A stretch of 57,815 nucleotides of DNA from Neptunomonas qingdaonensis (GCF_900113275.1 NZ_FOOU01000019.1:1-57815); one strand, 5' to 3'; counted from the stretch's first letter, positions 8,407 to 17,354 are shown. Translations and numbers: made by a program. Notes: a model not told the origin generated them from the sequence alone.

Positions 8407-9288
8407 ATGTCTGCACTTACTAAAATTGTCATACCCGTCGCGGGGTTAGGTACCCGTGTTCTGCCAGCCAGCAAGTCAATTCCAAAGGAAATGCTGACCG
8501 TGGTCGACAAACCAGTGATTCAACACGTAGTTGAAGAAGCGATAAAAGCAGGCTTTAAAGAGATTATTCTGGTAACACGTAATGGCAAAGCATCTATAGA
8601 AGACCATTTTGACAAGCACTACGAACTTGAAGCCGAACTCGCGCGTAAAGGAAAAGAGACATTATTAAAAGCCGTGCGCGACATTTTACCTGCTGATGTT
8701 AGCATTTGTGCATTGCGCCAAAATCAACCACTCGGGCTGGGCCATGCGGTTTTATGTGCGGCGCCCGTCGTCGGCAATGATGATTTTGCGGTGATGCTAC
8801 CCGATATGCTGATCCACAGCTCAATCGCAGGCCAATCTGACCTGACCGACATGGTCGCTGACTATCACAAAAGCGGCGCAGCTCAGATCATGGTAGAGGC
8901 GGTACCTATGCAACATGTTGAGCGTTATGGTGTGGTGGATTGCGCCGGAAAACCGCTTAGCCCTGGGCAAAGCCAACCCATCGTTGGCATGGTAGAAAAA
9001 CCACCACAGGCACAAGCACCTTCCAATCAAGCGATTGTCGGTCGCTACATCCTACCGGCCCGTGTCATGGAACTGCTCAAGGACACCAAACCCGGTGCCG
9101 GCGGCGAGATCCAACTCACCGACGCCCTCGACCAACTGATTAGCGAAGCGCCGGTAAACGCCTACAGCATGCGCGGCAAAACCTACGATTGCGGTAACAA
9201 ACTCGGTTACCTGCAGGCTAATGTTGTATTTGGTATGCATCATGAAGAAACCGCTGAAGAGTTCAAAGCGTTTCTTAACTCTTTATAA
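8407..9288 (+). CDS. galU: UTP-glucose-1-phosphate uridylyltransferase
   Basis: The 293-residue enzyme converts glucose-1-phosphate and UTP to UDP-glucose, the precursor for galE, ugd and the initiating transferase in this window. The nucleotide-binding signature GLGTRVLPASKSIPKEML lies at residues 13-30, VEKP near 197, and the C-terminal part has the GAGGEIQLTDAL motif. Length is normal. The ATG at 8407 has AGGA nine bases upstream; an ATG four bases earlier is out of frame. It is the first gene of a galU-pgi-dehydrogenase-like operon. Confidence 0.96.
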   Translation: MSALTKIVIPVAGLGTRVLPASKSIPKEMLTVVDKPVIQHVVEEAIKAGFKEIILVTRNGKASIEDHFDKHYELEAELARKGKETLLKAVRDILPADVSICALRQNQPLGLGHAVLCAAPVVGNDDFAVMLPDMLIHSSIAGQSDLTDMVADYHKSGAAQIMVEAVPMQHVERYGVVDCAGKPLSPGQSQPIVGMVEKPPQAQAPSNQAIVGRYILPARVMELLKDTKPGAGGEIQLTDALDQLISEAPVNAYSMRGKTYDCGNKLGYLQANVVFGMHHEETAEEFKAFLNSL

Positions 9289-9363
9289 GTGCAGTTAACA
9301 CTTAGACAACAAGCAGACAGCAAGCAGTTAACTGGCTAATATTTATTCAGAGGAGATGGAACC

Positions 9364-11061
9364 TTGAGCGTACACGATACACCGGCCTGGAAGGCTCTCG
9401 ACGATCACGCAGCGACAATGAAGCAAACGCACCTGCGCGATCTATTTTTGGGCACTGAATCAACAAGCCGATTCGATACGCTCAGCGTCAGCCATCAACA
9501 CCTGCTGCTCGACTTTTCCAAACAGCGCATTACGCAAACCACGCTGTCATTATTAAAAGCACTGGCGACAGATTGCCAGCTCGATGACTGGAAAGCGCGG
9601 TTATTCTCGGGTGATACCATCAACACCTCCGAAAACCGACCGGCCCTGCACACGGCACTGCGTCTGCCGGCGAACAGTGAATTACTGCTGGATGAACACA
9701 ACATTGCAGAAGATGTTCACGTCAATTTGACACACATGGGCAGCATGGTAGAGCGCATCCACGCCGGGCAATGGCGTGGATACTCAGGCCTTCCCATCGA
9801 CACCATCGTCAATATTGGTGTTGGCGGCTCAGATCTTGGCCCACTAATGGCCTGCAAAGCACTCACCGATGCACAGCCACCGGCAGGCCACCAGCTGAAA
9901 GTGCATTTTGTGTCTTCTATGGACGGCAGCCAGATCGCCGATTTGCTCGACCAGCTGTCACCGCAAACCACGTTATTTATCATTTCCTCCAAATCGTTCA
10001 CCACCATCGATACGCTGTCCAACGCCAATACGGCACGCCAATGGCTCAAGTCAGCCAGCGATGTAAAAACAGAACTACTCAACCGCCGCCACTTTATCGG
10101 CGTATCGGCCAGCCAGGAAAAGATGAACCAATGGGGCATTCCGGAAAACAGCCAACTCAACTTTTGGGATTGGACCGGCGGGCGCTATTCCATGTGGTCT
10201 GCCATTGGCCTACCGATTGCGTTACGCATTGGCATGCCAGGCTTTAAAGCCATGCTCAGTGGCGCACACGCCATGGACGAACACTTCAAGACGGCTCCCT
10301 TTGAAGAAAACCTACCCGTACAGCTGGGCATGATCGGCGTCTGGAACATCAACTTCTTAGATATCCATGCACACGCGATTCTGCCCTACGATGGCCGTTT
10401 AAGCCATCTACCCGCCTATCTCGAACAGCTGGAGATGGAGAGCAACGGCAAAAGCGTGAGCCGCCAGGGAAAAACTATTGATTACCACACCTGCCCGATC
10501 CTCTGGGGCGAGATAGGCCCTAACGCGCAGCACGCTTTTTACCAGCTACTGCACCAAGGCACCGAATCAGTGATGTGTGATTTTATCGCGCCTGCCAGGC
10601 GCTATGAAGAATTAGACAACAGCGAGTTACAGCAGCAGCACCAGCTGTCGCTGGCAAACTGCCTGGCCCAGTCACGCTTACTAGCCTTGGGCGATGCCGC
10701 CATTGCCGGCAACGATGCTGCACCGATCCATAAACGCTATCGCGGCAACCAACCCAGCACTACCGTACTGATCGATGAACTAACCCCCTACTCCTTTGGC
10801 CAGCTAATCGCCTTATACGAGCATAAAGTGTTTGTCCAATCGGTGATCTGGGACATCAACCCGTTTGACCAATGGGGCGTCGAACTGGGCAAAAAAATGG
10901 CGACTGATCTTCTCAAACCTCTGTTAAAAGAGCAACCCACCACCGTAAAAGAGCGGCCGTTCGACAGCTCAACAGAAGGCCTTCTCAGCGCCATTCTTCA
11001 GAAACAAGAGCTGGCTAAGCAAGATCAGACACAGGCCAAAGAAAAGGGATCATCGTTATGA
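9364..11061 (+). CDS. pgi: Glucose-6-phosphate isomerase
   Basis: The 565-residue enzyme interconverts glucose-6-phosphate and fructose-6-phosphate. That links glycolysis to UDP-glucose on one side and to mannose-6-phosphate and GDP-mannose on the other. Family signatures are present: VGGSDLGP, the GGRYSMWSAIGLP segment, LEMESNGKS with the catalytic Glu region, and HQGTE. Start is TTG at 9364 with a strong AGGAGA eight bases upstream; the next in-frame ATG is at residue 19, so TTG is well supported. It overlaps the next gene by four bases (ATGA), indicating coupled translation. Confidence 0.96.
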   Translation: MSVHDTPAWKALDDHAATMKQTHLRDLFLGTESTSRFDTLSVSHQHLLLDFSKQRITQTTLSLLKALATDCQLDDWKARLFSGDTINTSENRPALHTALRLPANSELLLDEHNIAEDVHVNLTHMGSMVERIHAGQWRGYSGLPIDTIVNIGVGGSDLGPLMACKALTDAQPPAGHQLKVHFVSSMDGSQIADLLDQLSPQTTLFIISSKSFTTIDTLSNANTARQWLKSASDVKTELLNRRHFIGVSASQEKMNQWGIPENSQLNFWDWTGGRYSMWSAIGLPIALRIGMPGFKAMLSGAHAMDEHFKTAPFEENLPVQLGMIGVWNINFLDIHAHAILPYDGRLSHLPAYLEQLEMESNGKSVSRQGKTIDYHTCPILWGEIGPNAQHAFYQLLHQGTESVMCDFIAPARRYEELDNSELQQQHQLSLANCLAQSRLLALGDAAIAGNDAAPIHKRYRGNQPSTTVLIDELTPYSFGQLIALYEHKVFVQSVIWDINPFDQWGVELGKKMATDLLKPLLKEQPTTVKERPFDSSTEGLLSAILQKQELAKQDQTQAKEKGSSL

Positions 11062-12356
11062 AAATCGCCATCTGGGGCCACGAACTCACCGCCTGGGCAA
11101 CCGCCGCTTTACTCGCGCAATCCGGCAATGATATCTTTCTCGTTAACGACACACAGATCACCGACCCCGTTACACTCATGGGCAGCAGCATCCGCAATGA
11201 GCCAGGGCTTCAAGACCTGATCAACCAGCAGTTCGAAAAACAAAATCTGCAGTTTATCCACAGCGGCTCCGCTTCATTGCTCTCGACACATATCATCAGC
11301 ATGAACCCGGCGGCTTTTGATCAAGCCCACCAGCTTGTCAGCGGCATAGCCCGGGTCCGTTCTGGTAAGCCCCTTTCTGCAGATCAACAGCCAGATAAGC
11401 TGCTGATCATTAACCAGAGCCATTTCGGTGTAGGCTCTACCGACAAGCTACAAGCACTACTGGATATCGACAAAGACCAGGTCGTGGTTTATCTGGCCGA
11501 GAACATCTCAGAAGGCGAAGCCCTGAAAAACATCCGCCAGCCTAAATCACTCACCTTTGGCAGCACCAACCAATGGGCCAGCATGATGACTCGCGCATTG
11601 CTACGACCTTTCAGCAGCCAGTTGGAACAACTACTGGTGATGACACCCAAAGAAGCCGAGTTTGCTAAGCTATCCATCACCGGCATGCTGGCGCTGCGCA
11701 TAGGCTATATCAATGAGCTCGCCAACCTGGCAGAACAGCTGGATGTTGATATCGACGTCATCAAGCAGAGCCTTGGGGCCGACCCGCGTATCGGGCATCA
11801 CTACCTGGCACCCGGATGTGGCTTTGGCGGTAATACTTTCTCGCAAACCACCAAAGGGCTGGCCAATCTGTTAACGGAAAAGCGCCAATCACATCTGCTG
11901 GATACCGTACTACAAGAAAACGAGAAACAGAAAGAGCAACCGTTTCGTAAGCTATGGCGGCATTATGAGTGTGATATTCACAAACTGAATATTACCCTGT
12001 GGGGCGTATCCTTTAAGCCCGGCTCTGCCGCACTGGACAGCGCACCCAGCCTAAAAATCATCAATGCCTTGCTTGCCCAACAAGCCAACATCCACATACA
12101 CGACCCGGAAGCGCTGGAAAATATCGAAAAACTCTACGGCGGGCATCCACAAGTACACACCTACCGCGACAAGTATGAAGCACTTAACCAGTCAAACGCC
12201 CTGCTACTGCTGACCGAGTGGCCAGAATACGCATCGCCAGACTACGAACAGATGCTAGAACGTATGCAAGCCCCCCTTATCATCGACGGGCGCAACCTGT
12301 TAAGCAAAGAGCTGGCGCAAAGCATCGGCTTTACCTATTACGGCATTGGGCGATAA
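11058..12356 (+). CDS. UDP-glucose/GDP-mannose dehydrogenase-family homologue lacking catalytic residues (probable pseudoenzyme)
   Basis: The 432 residues align along their length with the canonical Ugd encoded at 37489, especially in the middle (LGADPRIGHHYLAPGCGFGG) and at the end (IIDGRNLL). The key sites are changed. The Rossmann GxGYVG is replaced by GHELTA (7-12). The substrate-site ...PEFLKEG is AENISEG. Within GGSCFPKD the catalytic Cys and Asp become Thr260 and Thr264, and the usual Lys-Asp pair is lost. The conserved Asn after the active-site Lys204 is Thr208. The frame is intact with normal codon use, so this looks selected rather than decayed. Oxidation of UDP-glucose seems impossible; a regulatory or scaffolding role is my inference. 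It is coupled to pgi by a 4-base overlap. Confidence 0.8.
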   Translation: MKIAIWGHELTAWATAALLAQSGNDIFLVNDTQITDPVTLMGSSIRNEPGLQDLINQQFEKQNLQFIHSGSASLLSTHIISMNPAAFDQAHQLVSGIARVRSGKPLSADQQPDKLLIINQSHFGVGSTDKLQALLDIDKDQVVVYLAENISEGEALKNIRQPKSLTFGSTNQWASMMTRALLRPFSSQLEQLLVMTPKEAEFAKLSITGMLALRIGYINELANLAEQLDVDIDVIKQSLGADPRIGHHYLAPGCGFGGNTFSQTTKGLANLLTEKRQSHLLDTVLQENEKQKEQPFRKLWRHYECDIHKLNITLWGVSFKPGSAALDSAPSLKIINALLAQQANIHIHDPEALENIEKLYGGHPQVHTYRDKYEALNQSNALLLLTEWPEYASPDYEQMLERMQAPLIIDGRNLLSKELAQSIGFTYYGIGR

Positions 12357-12723
12357 AGCGGAAAAAGCTCACACACAGCAACGCGATAGCGACGCCGACT
12401 AGGTTGGCGTAGCTATCCTCCATGCTATACACGCGCAACGGGCGAAACTCCCCCTGCAAGTATTCCAACAAGGGCGCCAAGCCAAACAGCACAGGCCAGA
12501 AATAGAACCAGCGCACATGTCGCAAGGCCCACCACGCAGTTAATGATAACCCCAGAAAGGCCAGCGCATGGCCGACTTTGTCGGAGTGGTGGAATAATTG
12601 TGGCGGTGGCGTCGGCCTGAAAATACCGTACGCCACACCAGCAACACACAAAAGAAATACACCCCAACGTAATCCGGTTTTAGCGCTGGCATTAAGCCAA
12701 ACTTTAGACCCAGTCTTAACCAT
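12331..12723 (-). CDS. VanZ-like membrane protein
   Basis: From ATG at 12723 the product has about 130 residues and four predicted membrane helices. It carries features of VanZ-like proteins: SDKVGHALAFLGLS between helices one and two, and EYLQGEFRPLRVYSMEDSYANLVGVAIALL at the end. VanZ-like proteins are small membrane proteins of uncertain function, sometimes near envelope polysaccharide genes. The first 10 codons of the longer frame lie inside the upstream MBL gene; the ATG overlaps that stop by 8 bases. The 3' end overlaps the convergent dehydrogenase-like gene by 26 bases. Confidence 0.8.
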   Translation of the reverse strand: MVKTGSKVWLNASAKTGLRWGVFLLCVAGVAYGIFRPTPPPQLFHHSDKVGHALAFLGLSLTAWWALRHVRWFYFWPVLFGLAPLLEYLQGEFRPLRVYSMEDSYANLVGVAIALLCVSFFRFIAQCRNR

Positions 12724-14110
12724 TCGGTATCCAGACGTGTGCGTCAGGCACAACCGATTGTAACTTTTTCACCAATGCCTCCTTCGCCTCGTCATCGCCA
12801 TGCACCACTCTAATCTCTTTCGGTTTACGGTAGATACGTTTAATAAAGTTTACCAAATTCGCCTGGTCAGCATGCGCCGAATAACCGCTGATAGTAAACA
12901 CACCGGCACGAATATCAATCCGCTCATTATCCAAAAACACATAACCACCACGCGGGCCGTAGGTCTGGATATCTCGCCCCGGCGTCCCCTGCGCCTGATA
13001 CCCAACAAACAGCACCTCAGTACGTGAGTCCGGCAATAGCGCTTTGAGGTAGTTCATTATACGCCCTCCGGCGCACATACCACTGGCCGCAATCACGATG
13101 GATGGCCGACCGCTGGATTTAAGATGCTGAACCAGCTTTAGGTGATCGCCATGGCTTTCGATGGTAATTAGCTGCTCAAAAGAGAGCGGATGGCGACCAG
13201 ACGCCAGTTTTTTACGTGCTTCGGCATCCCACAAATGACGCAGATCCCGATAATGCTGGGTAAATTTAGCCGCTAACGGAGAATCGACAATCACATCAAT
13301 CGTTTCCCATGGGCTGCCCTTCCTAGAAAGATCATTTTTCTGGTTTTTACGCGCAGCCCGATGAATAATCTCTTCGATCTCGTACAGCAACTCCTGAGTA
13401 CGGCCAATACTGAACGCCGGAATCAGTACCGTGCCGCGATCTTTTAAACAACGCTCAATGATAGATTTCAACAGCTTACGACGGGTACGCCGGCCTTCAT
13501 GCAGTTTATCCCCATAGGTGCTTTCAATGACCACCACATCAGCTTTATAAGGCGGCTTAGGTGCCGGCAATAACGGCGCATAAGGTGCACCCAAATCACC
13601 AGAAAACAATACCCGCTCGCCCTGCGCATCAAACTCGACATACGCCGAGCCCATAATATGCCCGGCTACCCGAAAGCGCCCACGGGTTTGCGGCAAACCC
13701 TCGACGCTAAACCACGCATCATAAGGGATAGGCCTTAATAACTGCTGCAAGCGCTGCAATACTTTTGTGATCAGGTTTTTATCCCGCGACACGCCCACTT
13801 TGATGGCATCCTCGATGACCAGCGGCAACAAACGCGCCGTCGCTTCTGTCGCATAAATAGGCCCATCAAACCCGGCCGCCAGCAAAAACGGAATACGTCC
13901 AACGTGATCAATATGGCAGTGAGTCACCACCAGGGCTTTGATATCGTCCAGCGGAAAATCTATTTGCCTTTCGCCTAATTCCCTGCCTACCGATTCTGCC
14001 CCCTGAAACATGCCGCAATCGACCAATAACGCTTCGCCACTGGCCAATGTCATCTGATGACACGAACCGGTAACACCTTGTACCGCCCCATGATGTGTAA
14101 TTGAAACCAT
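12716..14110 (-). CDS. MBL-fold/beta-CASP metallo-hydrolase (RNA-processing exonuclease-like)
   Basis: The 464-residue protein has the metallo-beta-lactamase zinc motif HCHIDH at 64-69, GSAYVEF/SGDLGAP motifs, and then the beta-CASP region with ESTYGD, IGRTQELLYE, SGMCAGGRI and GYSAHADQ. This is the architecture of CPSF73/YSH1-like nucleases, which cleave RNA; many bacteria carry one of unknown target. The ATG has an excellent AAGGAGGT ribosome site five bases upstream. It heads a two-gene unit with the VanZ-like gene. No link to the polysaccharide genes is evident beyond position. Confidence 0.92.
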   Translation of the reverse strand: MVSITHHGAVQGVTGSCHQMTLASGEALLVDCGMFQGAESVGRELGERQIDFPLDDIKALVVTHCHIDHVGRIPFLLAAGFDGPIYATEATARLLPLVIEDAIKVGVSRDKNLITKVLQRLQQLLRPIPYDAWFSVEGLPQTRGRFRVAGHIMGSAYVEFDAQGERVLFSGDLGAPYAPLLPAPKPPYKADVVVIESTYGDKLHEGRRTRRKLLKSIIERCLKDRGTVLIPAFSIGRTQELLYEIEEIIHRAARKNQKNDLSRKGSPWETIDVIVDSPLAAKFTQHYRDLRHLWDAEARKKLASGRHPLSFEQLITIESHGDHLKLVQHLKSSGRPSIVIAASGMCAGGRIMNYLKALLPDSRTEVLFVGYQAQGTPGRDIQTYGPRGGYVFLDNERIDIRAGVFTISGYSAHADQANLVNFIKRIYRKPKEIRVVHGDDEAKEALVKKLQSVVPDAHVWIPNG

Positions 14111-14133
14111 ATAACCTCCTTGTTTTTATCTAT

Positions 14134-14791
14134 TTAGGGTCAGTGTAAAAACCCACAAAAAGATTTGACGGTTAGCGATGAATAGTCGACGATACGATTT
14201 AAAGCAACCATTATCAAGGATGATCAATGGCTCGCCTACCTCGTTTGTGTCTACCTGACATTCCACAGCATATTATTCAACGCAGGACTAACCGCCAGGC
14301 TTGTTTTGCCTCGAACGAAGATTATACGGCCTATGTGCACTTGCTGAATAATCCTATCAACGTACAGGTACTCTATGGGAAGGACGTTTTAAATCCTGTG
14401 TGGCTGAGGCAGAGGATTATCTATTGATGCGCCAGCGTTATATCGAATTGAACCCAGACCGCGCAGGAATAGTTGAGACACCCAATGACTATTCGTGGTC
14501 GAGCTATCAGGCTAACGGCCAGGGCAAGCCGATAAAGATGTGGACGCCTCATCAGGTTTATCAAGCGCTTGGTAAACCATTGAGTCCTCTCAAGCTTATA
14601 GGGCTCTTTTTATCGGGCCGCTTGAGAGCAATATGCTTACTCAGATAAGCGATGCATCCAACAAAGGGCTGGCGTTGGGAAATGACCGCTTTAAGGCAGA
14701 AATAGAGTCATTATCTGGTAGATGCGTCGCGCCCTTAAAAAGAGGCCCCAAGCCTAAAAAGGCGCAACAGTAGTTTTTACCCTGACCACAA
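14134..14791 (+). mobile_element. Decayed RAYT element bounded by inverted REP-like ends (family B)
   Basis: The left end TTAGGGTCAGTGTAAAAAC (14134-14152) and the right end GTTTTTACCCTGACCACAA (14773-14791) are imperfect inverted copies that enclose a broken RAYT gene. A third copy of the right end is at 16291-16309. The ends differ from the family A repeat at the window edges, so two repeat families coexist. Confidence 0.7.
14227..14773 (+). pseudogene. REP-associated transposase pseudogene with internal deletion and frameshifts
   Basis: The start reads MARLPRLCLPDIPQHIIQRR, a typical RAYT N-terminus. After about 40 codons the frame jumps over the segment that should hold the HUH nuclease motif. 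It re-enters at AEDYLLMRQRYIELNPDRAG in another frame (from about 14400). A further shift near 14600 leads to the conserved tail ISDASNKGLALGNDRF ... LKRGPKPKKAQQ, ending TAG at 14771-14773. Deletion of the catalytic core means it cannot be active. The tail is duplicated at 16154. Confidence 0.88.
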
Positions 14792-14868
14792 TATCATGAC
14801 GACTTTATCATTTGAACAAGCAGCAAGCTCAGGAAATATCAAAGCGAGCTGTTCATCAAAGTTATCGT

Positions 14869-15564
14869 CTACGCTTTCTTGCGTTTTGACCAACCAATTC
14901 CAGCAAGAACAAGTCCAAAAAGAGCCAATGAAGCGGGTTCAGGGACAGTAGCTGCATTGCCGAATAGCTGTACTTCCGCAAGCTGCATGCTATTTGCGGC
15001 AAGCTCGTTTTTAACCGTAGGGAACAACAAAAGGTAACTGGTGTAGGCCACAGAATTAGTAAATGAGATAGTCTGTGAATTCCCGTCAACTAGAGCACTG
15101 CTGCCGCCAGCGTTACGCGAAGAAGGCAGGGAGAGCGCGCCAGCACTGATGATGTCGAAAAGTGAAAGATCGAAAGTTTCGTCGGGGCTTGCACTATCGA
15201 TCAGTAAGTTGATGCCATATAACTCAAACGAGGCGGGGTCACGCTCCACTGCGTCATTAGCAACCCAGAACTGGATACTATCGACAATCGAACTACCGAA
15301 ATCAGGACTAATGATGACACCAGCATTTGTTTTTGAAAAGTTGAGGTATTTTTGTCCGACGCCGTCAATTAAGTGATCCGGACTCTCACCACCCGGCCAA
15401 TTGTTTACTGAAGCATCAGTGCCAGAAGTTCCAATCACGAAGTTTGTGCCGTCACTTTGGCCACCAAAAATCGGATCAGTAGATGCAATAATCGGCACCG
15501 CGTAGGCGTTGCAGACCGAGAGCGTCAGCACCAATCCAGTTAAGATTTTCTTTAAATTTCTCAT
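14869..15564 (-). CDS. PEP-CTERM protein with discoidin-like (F5/8 type C) domain
   Basis: From ATG at 15564 the protein has 231 residues: a signal peptide (MRNLKKILTG ... NAYA), a beta-rich body, and a C-terminal sorting signal VPEPAS, hydrophobic helix, then WSKRKKA. The body has features of F5/8-type carbohydrate-binding folds, such as DHLIDGVGQKYLNF and the late MQLAEVQLFG strand, so binding to a glycan is plausible; this is inference. AAAGGAA lies 7 bases upstream of this ATG, whereas the longer GTG start at 15594 has none. A sigma-54-type promoter sits upstream at 15622-15637. It probably needs an exosortase encoded elsewhere. Confidence 0.87.
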   Translation of the reverse strand: MRNLKKILTGLVLTLSVCNAYAVPIIASTDPIFGGQSDGTNFVIGTSGTDASVNNWPGGESPDHLIDGVGQKYLNFSKTNAGVIISPDFGSSIVDSIQFWVANDAVERDPASFELYGINLLIDSASPDETFDLSLFDIISAGALSLPSSRNAGGSSALVDGNSQTISFTNSVAYTSYLLLFPTVKNELAANSMQLAEVQLFGNAATVPEPASLALFGLVLAGIGWSKRKKA

Positions 15565-15621
15565 TGGTTTGATTCCTTTACTTCTAGTAACCACATGAAA
15601 TAGAATTTAATTATTATTTAA

Positions 15622-15637
15622 AGCAATAATAATGCCA
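15622..15637 (-). promoter_or_regulatory. Sigma-54-type promoter for the second PEP-CTERM gene
   Basis: On the minus strand the site reads TGGCATTATTATTGCT, with the invariant GG and GC at the right spacing and the full TTGCT of the -12 element; it differs from consensus at two bases of the -24 half. It would give a leader of about 45 bases before the ATG at 15564. A CCCCTT/AAGGGG hairpin lies further upstream at about 15650-15668. Confidence 0.65.
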
Positions 15638-15914
15638 TCATAGCAAACCCCCTTATATTTCAAGGGGTAGGTATTTTCTACTCAAAAAAAATTGAGCAAG
15701 TGTAAAAAAACCTGACGCATTCAAGCCGACCTTCAATTCCTCAATCAAAGTAAAACTGCAAATTGGTTCACACCATTAGCCAGCGTATCACCAGATATTT
15801 AAAGAGAGTCAGCTTAGCGGTTGAGCATAGAAAGACTTTTTATGTGTGCTTCTTGTACAGCGTTGTTAACATAAGTATTTGACGCTTTTCTGGCTTGCTA
15901 ACCTGCTTTAATTG

Positions 15915-16075
15915 TATTTACAGAATAAACGTTTTTTATGTAGCCCTAGATTACGATTTATCTCTGCTACATCAACCTCCGCAGCCCTATGCACTTTAGT
16001 TGCTACTTTTTTCCATCATTGATGTTTTTTTGCTTCTTTTAGCCCTTGAGCAATACTTTCATATACACTGGTCAT
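15915..16075 (-). pseudogene. Remnant of a HigA-like (XRE) antitoxin gene
   Basis: From ATG at 16075 the frame reads MTSVYESIAQGLKEAKKHQ, then an in-frame TGA, then continues in the same frame with TKVHRAAEVDVAEINRNLGL before a stop near 15910. Antitoxins of the HigA2-like XRE group start this way and have a 'VHRP..VDVAAIR...GLSQ' segment just before the helix-turn-helix. The helix-turn-helix itself is absent. The match is short and made by eye, so confidence is moderate. The rest of 15640-16150 shows nothing I can support. Confidence 0.45.
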
Positions 16076-16153
16076 GATTGTTCCCCAAAGCTGTTTTAAC
16101 GAGTATTGTTACTAGCCTAGACAGAGAGTTTCTATCGAACTTTGTTAAATTTT

Positions 16154-16309
16154 CTTACTCAGATAAGCGTCGCATCCAACAGAGGACCAGCGTTGGGTCA
16201 TGGCCGCTTTATGGCAGAAATAAAGTCATTATCTGGTAGACACGTCGCGCCCTTGAAAAGAGGCCCCAAGCCTAAAAAGACGCAACGGTAGTTTTTACAA
16301 TGACCCTAA
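16154..16309 (+). pseudogene. Second copy of the RAYT 3' end with family B repeat
   Basis: The sequence repeats 14634-14791 at roughly 85-90% identity by eye. It encodes TQISVASNRGPALGHGRF ... LKRGPKPKKTQR and ends TAG at 16289-16291, followed by GTTTTTACAATGACCCTAA (16291-16309). Only the last 45 codons exist, so it is a solo right-end relic of a related element. Confidence 0.85.
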
Positions 16310-16340
16310 TTATAGAGTCATATTAATCAACTATCAGTTA

Positions 16341-17354
16341 TCACTCACTATAACCGTCAGGGTTAGTCGACTGCCAGCGCCAATGATCAGTGACCATACG
16401 CTCCAAATCAAACTCTGCTGACCAGCCCAGCGCTTCGGCGCTATGTGCAGGATCGGCATAACAGGCAGCAATATCACCGGCACGTCGCTCACTTATCTGA
16501 TACGGCACATCACGGCCACTCGCCTGCGCAAACGCATTAACCACTTCTAATACGGAGTAACCGTTACCCGTACCCAGGTTATACGCCTGGCAGCCATGAG
16601 TAGCAGAAAGCGCATCCAATGCTTTCAAATGCCCAGCAGCCAGATCCACCACATGGATATAATCACGTACGCCCGTGCCATCAATAGTTGGGTAATCGCC
16701 ACCGAACACATTCAGCTTATCCAGCCGGCCAATCGCCACCTGTGCAACAAAGGGCATTAAATTATTCGGGATACCGTTGGGGTCTTCACCAATCAAACCA
16801 CTTTCATGTGCGCCTACCGGATTAAAATAACGTAAGATTGAGATCTGCCACTCAGGATCGGCCAGCGCAATATCGCGCAAAATATTCTCGATCATCAACT
16901 TAGACTGGCCATAAGGATTGGTCGCCGATAACGGAAAATCTTCCCTAATAGGCACACTAGCCGGGTCGCCATACACAGTCGCAGAAGAGCTAAACACAAT
17001 ACGCTTACAGCCGTGTTTGGCCATTACATCAAACAGGTTAATCGAGCCCGCCACATTGTTCTGGTAATACATCACAGGCTTAGCTACCGATTCACCCACG
17101 GCTTTAAGCCCGGCAAAATGAATCACCGCATCAATAGAATAATCGCTAAACACCTGCTTCAGCACTGCGCTATCAAGGATATCTCCCTCAATAAACACAG
17201 GGCGTTTACCGGTGATCGTCTCAATGCGGTTAAACACTTCAGGATGGCTGTTACAAAGGTTATCCACCACCACCACATCAAAGCCTGCTTGCAACAACAA
17301 TACATCCGTATGGCTACCGATATAACCTGCACCACCTGTGACCAGAACCGCCAT
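16341..17354 (-). CDS. galE: UDP-glucose 4-epimerase
   Basis: From ATG at 17354 the enzyme has 337 residues and interconverts UDP-glucose and UDP-galactose. The NAD motif GGAGYIG is at 7-13, the SSSATVYGD strand follows, and the catalytic YxxxK appears as YGQSK. The upstream seven codons of the longer frame are dropped because GGGAG lies six bases before this ATG. A terminator separates it from manC upstream, so it may have its own promoter in the 17.36-17.42 kb gap or depend on readthrough. It supplies UDP-Gal for the polysaccharide. Confidence 0.95.
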   Translation of the reverse strand: MAVLVTGGAGYIGSHTDVLLLQAGFDVVVVDNLCNSHPEVFNRIETITGKRPVFIEGDILDSAVLKQVFSDYSIDAVIHFAGLKAVGESVAKPVMYYQNNVAGSINLFDVMAKHGCKRIVFSSSATVYGDPASVPIREDFPLSATNPYGQSKLMIENILRDIALADPEWQISILRYFNPVGAHESGLIGEDPNGIPNNLMPFVAQVAIGRLDKLNVFGGDYPTIDGTGVRDYIHVVDLAAGHLKALDALSATHGCQAYNLGTGNGYSVLEVVNAFAQASGRDVPYQISERRAGDIAACYADPAHSAEALGWSAEFDLERMVTDHWRWQSTNPDGYSE

